Assembly (NCBI GenBank): GCA_016870355.1
Contig: VGBR01000007.1
Span: forward strand, 82,957 to 146,956
Direction of reading: 5' to 3'
Source of the DNA: Actinomycetota bacterium
GTDB lineage: Bacteria > Actinomycetota > Acidimicrobiia > IMCC26256 > PALSA-555
Length of the DNA: 64,000 bases
Shown here: in pieces, positions 24,556 through 33,364 of the stretch
Position numbering within the stretch: position 1 is the first letter of the stretch
How the letters are laid out: each line of letters starts with the position of its first letter
The notes under the pieces: generated by a model
The model's input: the letters and a program-made list of their open reading frames with translations, nothing else
The model's database searches: none
Told to the model about the DNA's origin: nothing
Program-made: the position numbers and the translations under genes

Positions 24556-24587
24556 CGCGCGTGCGTCGCACCGTGCGTTCCCGGCCG

Positions 24588-24605
24588 GCGGGGCGCCGAC
24601 CCCGC
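24588..24605. terminator. Weak hairpin between convergent genes
   Basis: GCGGGG-CGCCGA-CCCCGC forms a 6-bp stem between the Ku stop and the SMP-30 stop. There is no U tract. Could act as a bidirectional terminator. Confidence 0.3.
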
Positions 24606-24625
24606 TGCTCGTGTCCGACTGTTGC

Positions 24626-25516
24626 TCATGAGGCGAGACCCGGCCATGGAGTGAGCGGCAAGCCCTTGGTGGGCATGGACTCCCAGGCCCAGAGTCCGCC
24701 CGGAACCGCGTCCGTCGCATAGAGGGTGCGGCCGTCGTCGCCGCCGAAGCAGCAGTTGGTGGTGACGCCGGCGCCGGGGAGTGGCAGCTCTTCGACGACC
24801 GTGCCGTCAGGCTCCAGGATCGTGACGCCGTGGATCCCGCCGGCCACGTACAAGCGCCCGTGGACGTCGACGCAGAAGCCGTCACCAGTGCGCTCGACGA
24901 ACCGATCGAGCTCGCCGTCGTCGTGCACCCGCACGAGCCCGAAGTGCGGCCGACCCATCAGCCCGTTCTCGACGATGACGATCGTGCCGTCAGGCTCCAG
25001 CCCGATGCCGTTCGGGTAGTAGAGCCCGTCGGCGACGAGCGACAGCTCACCGTCGCGACCGAGCGCCCACACGCGCCCACGCGCGTCGGCGGGGAGCGGA
25101 TACGCGGGTGGGTCGGTGAAGTACACGGTGCCGTCGCGCGCCACGACGAGGTCGTTCGGTGCTTGGAGCGCGTCAGGTGTCACGTAGTGGACTTCGCCAT
25201 CGGTGGTGACGCATTGGAGACCCGAGCGCGTCGGTCGATAGGGCGGTGGGTGCTCGAACAGCCCGACGGCTTCGAAGTCGAGTCCGCCGTTCTGGGTCAC
25301 GAGGAAGCCGCCGTCGACGCACGGCGCGGCTCCGTTTGGCCCGCCATCGGTCTCGGCGAAGCGCGTGCTGGCTCCCGCGGCAACGTCGATGCGGAAGAGC
25401 GCACCCTCGGAGACACTCGTGCACACGATCGATGCGGGTTGGTCGGCGGTCGCGGCACACCACACCGGACCCTCGCCGAACGGCGGTGAGTCGCAGACCC
25501 GCAGCGGGCCGTTCAT
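24626..25516 (-). CDS. SMP-30/gluconolactonase/LRE family protein
   Basis: Six-bladed beta-propeller hydrolase of 296 residues, of the type that opens sugar lactones. Characteristic pieces are FGEGPVWCAA (first-blade metal Glu), NGAAPCVDGGFLVTQNGG, QAPNDLVVARDGTVYFTDP (metal-binding Asn and Asp), YYPNGIGLEPDG and DGFCVDVHGRLYVA. The exact lactone is unknown. The ATG start gives MNGPLRVCDSPP, and it overlaps the upstream substrate-binding-like gene by 4 bases (ATGA), implying the two act together on one ligand. Confidence 0.88.
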   Translation of the reverse strand: MNGPLRVCDSPPFGEGPVWCAATADQPASIVCTSVSEGALFRIDVAAGASTRFAETDGGPNGAAPCVDGGFLVTQNGGLDFEAVGLFEHPPPYRPTRSGLQCVTTDGEVHYVTPDALQAPNDLVVARDGTVYFTDPPAYPLPADARGRVWALGRDGELSLVADGLYYPNGIGLEPDGTIVIVENGLMGRPHFGLVRVHDDGELDRFVERTGDGFCVDVHGRLYVAGGIHGVTILEPDGTVVEELPLPGAGVTTNCCFGGDDGRTLYATDAVPGGLWAWESMPTKGLPLTPWPGLAS

Positions 25517-26571
25517 GCGCTCGTGTCGACCTGCACCGTCTTGCCGTCGCGCCACTCCCGAAGCACGAGGTACTCACCCTTCAGGGCCGCGTGATCCCAG
25601 ACGCCGAATCCCATCGTCGTGCCCTCGCGACCGCAGGTCGCAGGCAGCTGCTTCACGCGCTCTAGCGCTTCACGAAGACCGTCGCGGGTGAGGTGATCGG
25701 CGCGCGCGATCGCTTCGCCCACAAGGCGGCCGATGTCGTACACCGCGCACGACACCGGTCCCGCGGCGATCGCGGCTTCCTGTTCCCGCAGCTGCGCGCG
25801 CATCACGTTGTCGTCAGCGATCGCGTCGAGGTACTCCCAACCGCGCCACCCGTCGCGCCAGTCGGGGCGCGCGTATCCGAACATGAGCGCGCTGTTGGCC
25901 ACAACGGGCACGTCCCACGAGAGCTCTTCCAACGCGACCGCGACCGCGTGCGACGCCATGCCCAGTCCGAGGTACACGAGCGAGTCGGGCCCGAGATCGC
26001 GGAGGCGCGCGATCGGCGCGCTGAGGTCCTCGGACATCGGAGAGATCGCGATCGATCCAGCCGTCTCGAGGCCGAGTGAGCTCCGTGCGTCGTCGAAGCA
26101 CTCGGCGTAGCGCTTGCCGACGGGCGACTGGTCGTGGACGATCGCGGGCCGCCGCAGCCCTCGCTGCGCAAGACGCGCCGCGAGCACCGCTGGCTCCTCT
26201 TCGAGCGAGCCGACTTGGTAGTGGAACCCGAAGACGCCTCGGGTCCGCTCGCCCCCGGTGTAGTTGATGCTGGGCAGGCCGAACTCGTCGAAGCGCGGCT
26301 GGGTGATGAGCCCGTTGTCGCTGATCGACGGGCCGACCACGAGGAGGCAGCCCGATGTCTCGAGCTCGCGGAACGACGTGATGACGTCGTGCTCGGTGCC
26401 CGCGGGGAGCCCGCGCGCGTGGTTGGCGACCAGCTCGAGCTCCCGGTCGACGCGACCTTGGGAAGCCACGGTGTCGAAGCCAAGGCGGAACGCGGTCTGC
26501 AGTGCCGCGCCGCCGTCACCCTGCGGGAAGTCGTAGAGGAACCCGATTCGAAGGGGCGCGGCGCCGGGCAC
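25513..26571 (-). CDS. ABC-type substrate-binding-like protein without signal peptide
   Basis: A 352-residue periplasmic-binding-protein type I fold protein related to branched-chain amino acid receptors (Peripla_BP_6). It opens with LRIGFLYDFPQGDGGAALQTAFRLG and shows the family's VVGPSISDNGLI, GRYAE-like and SLVYLGLGMASHAVA stretches. It starts directly with MPGAAPLRIGF: there is no signal peptide or lipobox, and none is encoded upstream before the cytochrome gene. It would therefore be cytoplasmic and might act as a sensor or carrier. No ABC permease or ATPase is nearby. Start is GTG. Confidence 0.8.
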   Translation of the reverse strand: MPGAAPLRIGFLYDFPQGDGGAALQTAFRLGFDTVASQGRVDRELELVANHARGLPAGTEHDVITSFRELETSGCLLVVGPSISDNGLITQPRFDEFGLPSINYTGGERTRGVFGFHYQVGSLEEEPAVLAARLAQRGLRRPAIVHDQSPVGKRYAECFDDARSSLGLETAGSIAISPMSEDLSAPIARLRDLGPDSLVYLGLGMASHAVAVALEELSWDVPVVANSALMFGYARPDWRDGWRGWEYLDAIADDNVMRAQLREQEAAIAAGPVSCAVYDIGRLVGEAIARADHLTRDGLREALERVKQLPATCGREGTTMGFGVWDHAALKGEYLVLREWRDGKTVQVDTSA

Positions 26572-26573
26572 TG

Positions 26574-26900
26574 CTACTTGAGAGAACGCGTGTATTCGAC
26601 GACCTGGCGGATCTCGTCGTCGCTGAGCGAACCGGAGAAGCCAGGCATCGCGCCCTGGCCTTCCTCGACGAACGCGATCTGGTCTTCGATGTCGGGGTAC
26701 TTCTCCTCGACCACGCCCGCAAGCTGCGGGCCGAGCCCGCCACCGCCGTCACCGCCGTGACAGCTCGCGCAGTTCGCGTCGTAGACCGCTGCGCTCGGGG
26801 TCAGCGTGCCGCCACCTTCGTTGCCGAACAGCATGACGACGAAGAACAACGCCCCGGCGAGGGCCAAGACCTCGATCACCGTCACGATCCGCTTGAACAT
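26574..26900 (-). CDS. Membrane-anchored c-type cytochrome
   Basis: Small monoheme cytochrome c of 108 residues. An N-terminal hydrophobic helix (VIEVLALAGALFFVVMLFG) anchors or exports it. The heme-attachment motif CASCH is at residues 44-48 and the probable distal ligand is Met85 in GQGAMPGFSG; the C-terminal helix LSDDEIRQVVEYTRSL completes the fold. It likely carries electrons on the outer face of the membrane. It lies 2 bases after the DUF6529 gene, so the two are probably one transcript and may form a small redox unit. Confidence 0.9.
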   Translation of the reverse strand: MFKRIVTVIEVLALAGALFFVVMLFGNEGGGTLTPSAAVYDANCASCHGGDGGGGLGPQLAGVVEEKYPDIEDQIAFVEEGQGAMPGFSGSLSDDEIRQVVEYTRSLK

Positions 26901-26902
26901 GA

Positions 26903-27484
26903 TCAGAACGCCGGGTTGGGTGCGTCGGACGAGGTGAAGAACCACAGGCTGCTCGTCAGGAACAGCACGACGAGTGCTGCGAACACGAGCCCGCCCACGA
27001 CAGGAAGCGTCCAGTCAGGCAGCCCGTGTAAGCGCACGGCGAGCACCTTCGTCACAAAGGCGCCATAGAAGATGCATCCGACGATCGAGTGGATGAACAC
27101 CCGAGTGGAGCCCGATTGGAAGCCGAGCGACCACAGACACTGGTAGGCGACGGGGAGCGTCACGACGAACGCGAGCGTGCCCGTGAGCCGGTGCGCGTCT
27201 CCCAGCCATGGCGGCATGGTCTTCGGCCACTTGAGCTTTCCGTACAGCCGCATCGCGAGGAGCACCTGGACGACGGCGAGCAGCACCGCGATGGTTGCGA
27301 GCGACGCCTTCATCTGGATGGTGCCGCTCCAGATGAAGTCGTACGGGAGCTTGTTGGCGACGGGTGTGTGCTCGTGCGCGTAGACCCCGAGGAGCACGGA
27401 GACCGCCGCGCCGGCGAGGAAGATGCCGAGCGGCTTGGGGCTGATCGCAGGCTTTACGCTCGCACCCACCGTCGTCGCCGTCAT
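26903..27484 (-). CDS. DUF6529-like membrane protein
   Basis: Integral membrane protein of 193 residues with about five hydrophobic segments. It fits the pattern of the actinobacterial DUF6529 family, which resembles cytochrome b561/ferric-reductase-like membrane domains: His residues sit near helix ends (YAHEHTP, DAHRLTGTLAF, FIHSIVGCIFYGAF, VRLHGLPDW) in a spacing that could bind heme. Heme binding is inference. The cytochrome c gene follows immediately. Start is ATG at 27484, divergent from the channel gene. Confidence 0.68.
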   Translation of the reverse strand: MTATTVGASVKPAISPKPLGIFLAGAAVSVLLGVYAHEHTPVANKLPYDFIWSGTIQMKASLATIAVLLAVVQVLLAMRLYGKLKWPKTMPPWLGDAHRLTGTLAFVVTLPVAYQCLWSLGFQSGSTRVFIHSIVGCIFYGAFVTKVLAVRLHGLPDWTLPVVGGLVFAALVVLFLTSSLWFFTSSDAPNPAF

Positions 27485-27534
27485 GCGCGTGCATCCTGTC
27501 GCAGGCAGGCACGCACCGACAACCTCCGCGTAAT

Positions 27535-29433
27535 GTGCCGCCCGTGAAGCCGATGCGGCGGTCGGTGGGGCAGAAGGTTCGGTACCGGTTCGACAACACG
27601 ATCGCCCGCGGGACGTTGCCGGTCATCGGCTACCTCGCCCTGCTCACGTTCGGTCTCGTGTTCTTCGCGGCGCTCATCCTCGCCGTCACGGGCACGGGCA
27701 TCAACGAGAAGAAGACCGGGCTCGGCGAGGCGTTCTGGCAGAGCCTCCTGCGCATCCTCGACCCCGGCACGTTCTCGGGCGACAACGGCTGGTTCCTGCG
27801 CATCGTCATGCTGGTCGTCACGCTGATCGGCATCTCGATCGCGGCGGTGCTCATCGGTCTGATCGCGAGCGGTATCGAGCAGCGCATCGATCAGATGCGC
27901 CGAGGCCGTAGCGCCGTCGTCGAGAAGGACCACACGCTGATCCTCGGCTTCTCGCCACGCATCTACACGGTTGTGTCCGAGCTTTGCATCGCCAACGAGA
28001 ACCGCAAGAAGCCGGCCATCGTGGTGCTCGCCGATCGTGACAAGCAGGAGATGGAGGATGAGCTCGCGACGCGCATCGAGGAGCTGCGCGGGACACGCGT
28101 CGTGGTCCGCACCGGCAGCCCGTCAAGCCTGCACGACCTTGCCATCGCGAACGTGGGCGAGGCGCGTTCGGTGATCATCCTCGGCAATGACGACGATTCG
28201 GGTGACGCGGGAGTCGTGAAGGCCGTGCTCGCGGTGCTGCACGCGGTCGACCCTACGCACGGCACTCCGATCGTCGCTGAAGTCAACGATGCCGCGACGG
28301 CACGGGCGCTCGCCGAAGCGAGCGCAGGGCGCGTGCTCACCGTCCGCGCCACTGATGTCATCGCGCGGATCACGGCACAGGCATGCCGACAGGCCGGTCT
28401 CAGCGCGGTCTGTCAGGACCTGCTCGACTTCGATGGCGATGAGCTCTACTTCTCGCCAGCGACGCCACTGGTCGGGAAGACCTTCGGCGAAAGCCTCCTT
28501 GCGTACGAGGAGTCGTCCATCATCGGTGTGCGCCACGCGGACGGGAGGATCGCGGTCAACCCGCCGATGGAGACCGTGCTCGCCGACGGCGACGAGGTGA
28601 TCGCCCTCGCCGAAGACGACGACCGGGTGGTCTTCACGGGCGTTCGAGAAGAAGCCGCGGGAGATGTGACGCTCGGCCCGTCACAGAGCGGACCCGAGCA
28701 GCTCCTGGTCGTCGGTTGGAACTGGCTCGGGCCGGCGGTGCTCACCGAGCTCGATCAGTTCGTGCCGCCGCGGTCCGCCGTCGACGTGCTCGTGGATCCC
28801 GACTTGGTGCCCCCCGAACAGCTCGAAGAGCTGCCGGTCCAACGCTTGCGGGTGCGGTTCGAAGCCGAGCGCGCCGATCTCGACGAGCTCACCGACACCG
28901 TGAGCGGCCGGACCTTCGACCACGTCATCATCCTCGGGTACCGCGACGGCTTGACCCCGTCAGAAGCCGACGCGCGCACGCTCCTCACCTTGTTGCTGCT
29001 GCGCCGGGCTCTGCGCGAGTCCGCCGTGAAGGGTGGTCAGTGCCGCATCGTCACCGAGCTGCTCGACGCGGGTGACGTGGAGCTTGCGCAAGCGACGGGC
29101 GCCGACGACTTCGTGGTGAGCGACGCGCTCTCGAGCTACATGCTCACGCAGCTCTCGGAGAACCCCGAGCTCGATCCGGTGTTCACCGACCTCTTCGACG
29201 CCGAAGGCTCGGCGATCGGGCTGAAGCCCGCGATGTGGTACGTGCGTGAGAACGGTGAAGTTCCGTTCGCACGACTCGTGGCCGCGGCGCGTGCGCGCGG
29301 AGAAATCGCGGTCGGGTACCGGCGCACCCACGGTGCTGATGGCGGACCCGAGGTGGTGATGAACCCGCCGAAGTCCAGCGGCGTGGCGCTGACGGCGGAG
29401 GACCAGCTCGTGGTCATCGGACCACCGGAGTGA
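27535..29433 (+). CDS. CASTOR/POLLUX-related ion channel
   Basis: A 632-residue membrane protein. The first 115 residues hold two to three hydrophobic segments (VIGYLALLTFGLVFFAALIL, FLRIVMLVVTLIGISIAAVL) around a degenerate pore region. Two RCK/TrkA-N-like Rossmann domains follow: KDHTLILGFSPRIYTVVSEL and PEQLLVVGWNWLGPAVLTEL, each with TrkA-C-like extensions. This is the layout of CASTOR/POLLUX-type cation channels, known in plants as calcium or potassium channels and common in actinobacteria with unknown gating. GTG start; GTG 27544 is an alternative. It overlaps the next gene by 4 bases. Confidence 0.85.
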   Translation: MPPVKPMRRSVGQKVRYRFDNTIARGTLPVIGYLALLTFGLVFFAALILAVTGTGINEKKTGLGEAFWQSLLRILDPGTFSGDNGWFLRIVMLVVTLIGISIAAVLIGLIASGIEQRIDQMRRGRSAVVEKDHTLILGFSPRIYTVVSELCIANENRKKPAIVVLADRDKQEMEDELATRIEELRGTRVVVRTGSPSSLHDLAIANVGEARSVIILGNDDDSGDAGVVKAVLAVLHAVDPTHGTPIVAEVNDAATARALAEASAGRVLTVRATDVIARITAQACRQAGLSAVCQDLLDFDGDELYFSPATPLVGKTFGESLLAYEESSIIGVRHADGRIAVNPPMETVLADGDEVIALAEDDDRVVFTGVREEAAGDVTLGPSQSGPEQLLVVGWNWLGPAVLTELDQFVPPRSAVDVLVDPDLVPPEQLEELPVQRLRVRFEAERADLDELTDTVSGRTFDHVIILGYRDGLTPSEADARTLLTLLLLRRALRESAVKGGQCRIVTELLDAGDVELAQATGADDFVVSDALSSYMLTQLSENPELDPVFTDLFDAEGSAIGLKPAMWYVRENGEVPFARLVAAARARGEIAVGYRRTHGADGGPEVVMNPPKSSGVALTAEDQLVVIGPPE

Positions 29434-30053
29434 TCTCGCTTGAGAGGGGAGGCTTGGTTCGGCGCGTCTGGGAGCTGATGGTGCGGCGAGGCGCGATCAC
29501 GCCTCGTTCGTTCGCGGCTCGCAAGTTCCGCGGGTTCGGTGCGGGAAGTGCGATCTGCTTCCCAGTCGGCGCGCTCTTCGGCGAGCGTTACATCACGATC
29601 GGCGAGGGCACGATCATCGGTCCGTTCTCGGCGGTCTCAGCTGGTGTCTCTCCGGAGCACGAGCTCGGTGACGTCGAGATCCTGAAGATCGGCAGCAACT
29701 CGCTGATCGGTCGCGGCTCGTCAGTGGTCGCGCACGAGCGCGTCGTCATCGGCGACGACGTGTTCACCGGACCGAACATCTACGTGACCGACGCGAACCA
29801 CGGCTACGAGGACATCGACACGCCCATCGGTCGGCAGTTCGCGCCGTCGAAGCCCGTCCACATTGGTGACGGATCGTGGCTCGGGCACGGTGTGGTCGTC
29901 CTTCCGGGCGTCACGATCGGCGCGCACGTCGTCGTGGGCGCGGGCTCGGTCGTGACCCACGACCTTCCCGACCGCTGCGTCGCCGTCGGCAACCCCGCCA
30001 CGGTCATCCGCCGCCACGACGGCCAAGCCTGGGTCGACGTCGACGAGCTGTAG
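29430..30053 (+). CDS. Hexapeptide-repeat (LbH) acyltransferase
   Basis: A 207-residue left-handed beta-helix protein of the xenobiotic/maltose O-acetyltransferase type. Hexapeptide repeats run from about residue 45 (YITIGEGTIIGPFSAVSAG) through IGDGSWLGHGVVVLPGVTIG to AHVVVGAGSVV. The likely catalytic His lies in TDANHGYEDI, where family members have N-H-x-Y. The product GNPATVIRRHD end is typical. Substrate unknown; possibly a cell-surface sugar. The GTG start overlaps the channel stop (GTGA). Confidence 0.85.
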   Translation: MISLERGGLVRRVWELMVRRGAITPRSFAARKFRGFGAGSAICFPVGALFGERYITIGEGTIIGPFSAVSAGVSPEHELGDVEILKIGSNSLIGRGSSVVAHERVVIGDDVFTGPNIYVTDANHGYEDIDTPIGRQFAPSKPVHIGDGSWLGHGVVVLPGVTIGAHVVVGAGSVVTHDLPDRCVAVGNPATVIRRHDGQAWVDVDEL

Positions 30054-30758
30054 CTACGCGGTCTCCCAGATGAGGACTTCGGCGCCGTCGCCGCCGGCGG
30101 TGAGGTTGAGGGAGCCGGCTTCGGTGAAGCGGGCGGCGTCGCCGGTGTCGAGGTCGCCCGCGCCGTCGAGTGCGGCCGACCCGGTCGCGACGAACACGTG
30201 GGCGTTCGGTGCGTCGGGCACCTTCACCTCGTCGCCAGCGCGAAGCCGCCCGACCCAGAGCACCGCGTTCTCTTGGTGCATCGAGATCGCCCCATCGTGA
30301 CCGCGTCCTGACGCCACCGGCACGAGCCCGCCGCGTCCGAGCGCGTCGGAGAGGTCCCGCTGCTCGTAGCTCGGCTCGACCCCCTTCACGTCTGGGAGCA
30401 CCCACATCTGCACGAGGTGCACCTCGTTCGTCGCGCTCGCGTTCACCTCGGAGTGGCGGATGCCGCGCCCGGCGCTCATGCGTTGGGCGAGGCCCGGGTA
30501 GATGACGTCGTGCGTGCCGATGCTGTCGCGATGCTCGAGCTCTCCATCGAGGACCCACGTGACGATCTCCATGTCGGCGTGCGGATGTGAACCGAATCCG
30601 CCACCCCCGGCGATGCGGTCGTCATTGCTCACGAGCAGCAATCCGTGGTGCGTGTTCTCGGGGTCGTAGTGACCGCCGAAGCTGAATGAATGCCACGAAT
30701 CGAGTCATTCGATCTCGGTGTGGAACCGCGTGCCGGCGCGTCGCACATCAATGACCAT
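30054..30758 (-). pseudogene. Pirin family protein, interrupted by an in-frame stop
   Basis: The full reading frame from ATG 30758 encodes 234 codons of pirin. The start MVIDVRRAGTRFHTEIE and the continuation LDSWHSFSFGGHYDPEN bracket a TGA at 30705-30707, codon 18, where pirins have Trp (TGG to TGA). Downstream all is intact, including the metal motif GSHPHADMEIVTW and IRHSEVN. Pirins are iron-binding cupins; some are quercetinase-like or redox-sensing. Either this is a nonsense pseudogene, a sequencing error, or translation restarts at TTG 30641, which would drop the first 39 residues. TGA is used as a normal stop elsewhere, so recoding is unlikely. Confidence 0.82.
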
Positions 30759-30887
30759 GCGCCAAGCATAGAAACCCCTACGCGCAGCGACGTCGTGTGG
30801 CTTTGCCGCCGACGTTGCGGCGGAGACGCAGCTTGCGGAGTCGACCATCGAGGCGATTCGTGAGGCAGCGCCGGTAGCCTCGGTGTC

Positions 30888-31619
30888 ATGACCCTGCCGC
30901 CCACCGGACGCGCCGCGCGACGGCAGACCCAGAAGCGGCGCCGGATGGCGCTCGGTGCAGGCGCACTCGGGGCCGTCGTCGTCATCGGCGGTGTGGCGGT
31001 CGCCCTCGGTGGTGGTGGTGGCGACAACGACACCAAGGAAGCGACGAAGCCGACGACCTCGACCTCATCGTCCACGACCTCGACGACGGTGCCGGTGCCC
31101 ACAACCGTCGTGCCGAAGTCCTCCAACCTCGTGACTGCGCTCGCACAGCAGTACGACGGTTACTACGAGGGCACGTTCACGAACACGAGCTTCGACACCA
31201 CCGGTACCGCCACGCTGCTGCTGCGAATCGATCCGGTCGCGAACACGATGACGATCACCTCCGACTTCGACGGAGACATGTTCGGCGGTGGGGCGAAGGA
31301 GATCCGCAAGATCGAGTCCACGATCCAGCTTGGCGATCCGAACGCGACCGTGGCCACCCGGACGACCGCGTTCGGCGCCGTGACCGGTCGGATCGACCCG
31401 AGCCTCGCGCTCATCCTCACCGCGCCCGACGTTCCCGGCGCCCAGGTGGCGAGCTTCGAGCTCACCGGAACCCTGAAGGCAGATCGCACGGGCTTCGACG
31501 CCACCTACAGCGTGATCTTCGAGGACGGGTCCACGGCCGACGGCACCGTGACCCTCACCTGCTCGGCCAACAAGCAGCGGCCCAGCGAGGTGCAGACGCT
31601 CTGTACCCCACCGGCATGA
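30888..31619 (+). CDS. Membrane-anchored extracellular protein of unknown function
   Basis: A 243-residue protein. A basic N-terminus (RAARRQTQKRRR) precedes one hydrophobic segment (MALGAGALGAVVVIGGVAVAL), followed by a Ser/Thr/Pro linker and a beta-rich domain (YDGYYEGTFTNTSFDTTGTA, TMTITSDFDGDMFGG) that resembles a small secreted beta-barrel. The topology would place the domain outside the membrane. It matches no family recognised here. Two Cys near the end (LTCSANKQ, TLCTPP) may form a disulfide. Confidence 0.72.
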   Translation: MTLPPTGRAARRQTQKRRRMALGAGALGAVVVIGGVAVALGGGGGDNDTKEATKPTTSTSSSTTSTTVPVPTTVVPKSSNLVTALAQQYDGYYEGTFTNTSFDTTGTATLLLRIDPVANTMTITSDFDGDMFGGGAKEIRKIESTIQLGDPNATVATRTTAFGAVTGRIDPSLALILTAPDVPGAQVASFELTGTLKADRTGFDATYSVIFEDGSTADGTVTLTCSANKQRPSEVQTLCTPPA

Positions 31620-31692
31620 GGCGAGCCGTCACGTGCACAGGAGTGCTCCTTGCCACGATTGCTGTGGTCGAAGCCAGGACCGCGGGCCCGAG

Positions 31693-31839
31693 ATGGTGGT
31701 CGGCTACCGATCTGAGGGCACCGGTCAGATCATCGACCTCGACGTCGTCGCGCTCACCGACGAAGGCGGTGTGTTCGTCGTGCACGAGGGCAAGAAGATG
31801 AAGACCGAGAAGGCACAGATCCCCGTAGGTGACCTGTAG
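31693..31839 (+). CDS. Small protein of unknown function (48 residues)
   Basis: Short frame beginning MVVGYRSEGTGQIIDLDVVA, with later segments GGVFVVHEGKKMKTEKAQ and IPVGDL. It has balanced composition, no signal peptide, and a plausible beta-strand pattern. Its TAG is followed directly by the GTG of the phosphatase gene, so translation of the two may be coupled. The ribosome-binding site is weak and no family is recognised. It could be only an extended leader. Confidence 0.42.
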   Translation: MVVGYRSEGTGQIIDLDVVALTDEGGVFVVHEGKKMKTEKAQIPVGDL

Positions 31840-32391
31840 GTGCCGCACATCGTCTTTCTCTGCACCGGCAACGCAGCTCGATCGGTGATGGCGGGCGCGA
31901 TCCTCGCGGCGCACGTCCCTGACACCGAGGTCCAGGACTTGGAGATCACCACGGCCGGCACGCACGTCATCGAAGGCATGCCGATGAGCTGGCGAACCCG
32001 CAGTGCCCTCGAGGGGCTCGAGCTCTCCGCGCCGACGCACCGCAGCATGCAGCTGCGCGATCCCCACGTTGCTTCGGCAGACCTCGTGGTCGGACTGGCG
32101 TGCGAGCACGTCGCGTACGTGCGACGAGTGCATCCCGAGGCCGCCGCTCGCACGGCCACGTTGCGCCGTCTCGCGCGTGACCTCCCGGACCAGGAGGGCT
32201 CGTTCGCCGAGCGAGTCGCCGCACTCGCACTGGGTGAAGTGGAGCTCGAGCCATGGGAGGACGTGGTCGACCCGGCTGGCGGCGACCTGCCCGAGTTCGA
32301 AGCGTGCGCCCGCGACATCCACGATCTTCTCGCGCTGCTCGCGCCGACGATCGGTGGCGACCGACCTCCACTGGCGAGCCAAGGGGCCTAG
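31840..32391 (+). CDS. Low-molecular-weight protein-tyrosine-phosphatase family
   Basis: A 183-residue protein with the LMW-PTP P-loop C(X)5R at residues 8-14 (LCTGNAARS), and the general-acid loop Asp144-Pro145 in WEDVVDPAGG. The same fold serves tyrosine phosphatases and thioredoxin- or mycothiol-coupled arsenate reductases. The Asp-Pro dipeptide favours phosphatase activity. The C-terminus is slightly longer than in classical members. A 9-bp hairpin terminator follows about 20 bases downstream. Confidence 0.85.
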   Translation: MPHIVFLCTGNAARSVMAGAILAAHVPDTEVQDLEITTAGTHVIEGMPMSWRTRSALEGLELSAPTHRSMQLRDPHVASADLVVGLACEHVAYVRRVHPEAAARTATLRRLARDLPDQEGSFAERVAALALGEVELEPWEDVVDPAGGDLPEFEACARDIHDLLALLAPTIGGDRPPLASQGA

Positions 32392-32410
32392 ATCACGGTC
32401 GCGCTCGCTC

Positions 32411-32431
32411 GCGGCCGGGATACCCGGCCGC
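32411..32431 (+). terminator. Hairpin after the phosphatase gene
   Basis: GCGGCCGGG-ATA-CCCGGCCGC forms a perfect 9-bp stem with a 3-base loop, 20 bases beyond the TAG at 32389-32391. No U tract, typical of high-GC actinobacteria. It also marks the left edge of the GC-rich block. Confidence 0.55.
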
Positions 32432-32481
32432 GCCCTTCGGGACGCTCGCCTGCTCTACAGCTAGAGCCCGCCGCGGAAATG

Positions 32482-32498
32482 TGACATAGCAGAAGATT
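32482..32498 (+). repeat. Flanking near-direct repeat, left copy
   Basis: TGACATAGCAGAAGATT matches TGACATAGCATCAGATT at 40617-40633 in 15 of 17 positions, same orientation. The two copies enclose the GC-rich catabolic block. A second shared string, CGCAGGTCAG, occurs at 32515-32524 and 40520-40529. Confidence 0.5.
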
Positions 32499-32578
32499 GC
32501 ACGCGACGCGAAAGCGCAGGTCAGACGTTACCTACCGCCCTCGCGACCCCCTCCGTGGTCACGGAATGGTCACGGGCG

Positions 32579-33364
32579 TCAGCCGAGGAGACCGCCGTCG
32601 ACGAAGACGGGTCGGCCGGTCATGTAGGACGAGGCCGGGCTGGAGAGGAAGATCGCGGCGCCCACGAGGTCGTCGGGCTCGCCCAGGCGCCCGATCAGGT
32701 TGCGGGCGCCGTACTCCTCGACGAACCGGGCCCGCTGGTCCGGGTCGCGCGGCAGGATCATGTCGGTCGCGACCGACCCGGGCACCAGCACGTGCACCCG
32801 CACGTTGCGGCTCGCCCACTCGCGCGCCATCGTCACCGACCAGTTCGCCATCGCGGCCTTCACTGCGCCGTACGCGCCGATCCCCTCCATCGGGTTGAAC
32901 GCGGCGAGCGCGCCCACGTTGATGATGACGCCGCCGTCTCCCGCCGAGAGGGCATCGAGCGCCGCCACCGAGAGGAACACCGGGCCGCGGAGGTTGACGT
33001 CGAGCAGTGCGTCGAGCTCGGCGGACGTGACCTTCTCGGTGAAGTGTGGCTTCAGGGTGCCCGCGTTGTTGACCAGGACGTCGAGCGCCCCGAAGCGGTC
33101 GACGACGCTCGCGACGAAGTCAGCGTGCGATCCGCCGTCGGTGAGGTCGAGTCGCAACGCCGCCGCGCGGCCACCGTTGGCCTCGATCTCCGACGCGACC
33201 GCCTCGCAGGCCGCGAGGTCGCGTGCCGCGGCCACGACCGCCGCGCCCGCGCCGGCGAGGCCCGTCGCGAGCGCGCGGCCGATGCCCCGACTGGCGCCCG
33301 TGACGACCGCGACCTTGCCGTCGAGCCGGAACCGCCCGACCCCGTCGTCGCCCGGCCGGCTCAC
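32579..33364 (-). CDS. SDR family oxidoreductase
   Basis: Short-chain dehydrogenase of 261 residues: TGASRGIGRALATGL, LVNNAGTLKPHF, INVGALAAFNPM and YGAVKAAMANW, with Tyr and Lys of the active site present. In place of the usual Ser-Ser pair it has VGALAAF, so the catalytic Ser position is altered or shifted. The GTG start overlaps the stop of the upstream SDR by 4 bases (GTGA). It is the last gene of a three-gene minus-strand operon (hydratase, SDR, SDR). Confidence 0.88.
   Translation of the reverse strand: MSRPGDDGVGRFRLDGKVAVVTGASRGIGRALATGLAGAGAAVVAAARDLAACEAVASEIEANGGRAAALRLDLTDGGSHADFVASVVDRFGALDVLVNNAGTLKPHFTEKVTSAELDALLDVNLRGPVFLSVAALDALSAGDGGVIINVGALAAFNPMEGIGAYGAVKAAMANWSVTMAREWASRNVRVHVLVPGSVATDMILPRDPDQRARFVEEYGARNLIGRLGEPDDLVGAAIFLSSPASSYMTGRPVFVDGGLLG

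Noticed and set aside
30054..30758. TGA in pirin as recoded Trp or selenocysteine
   Set aside because: TGA ends many other genes here, and no selenocysteine insertion context is visible; nonsense mutation or error is simpler.
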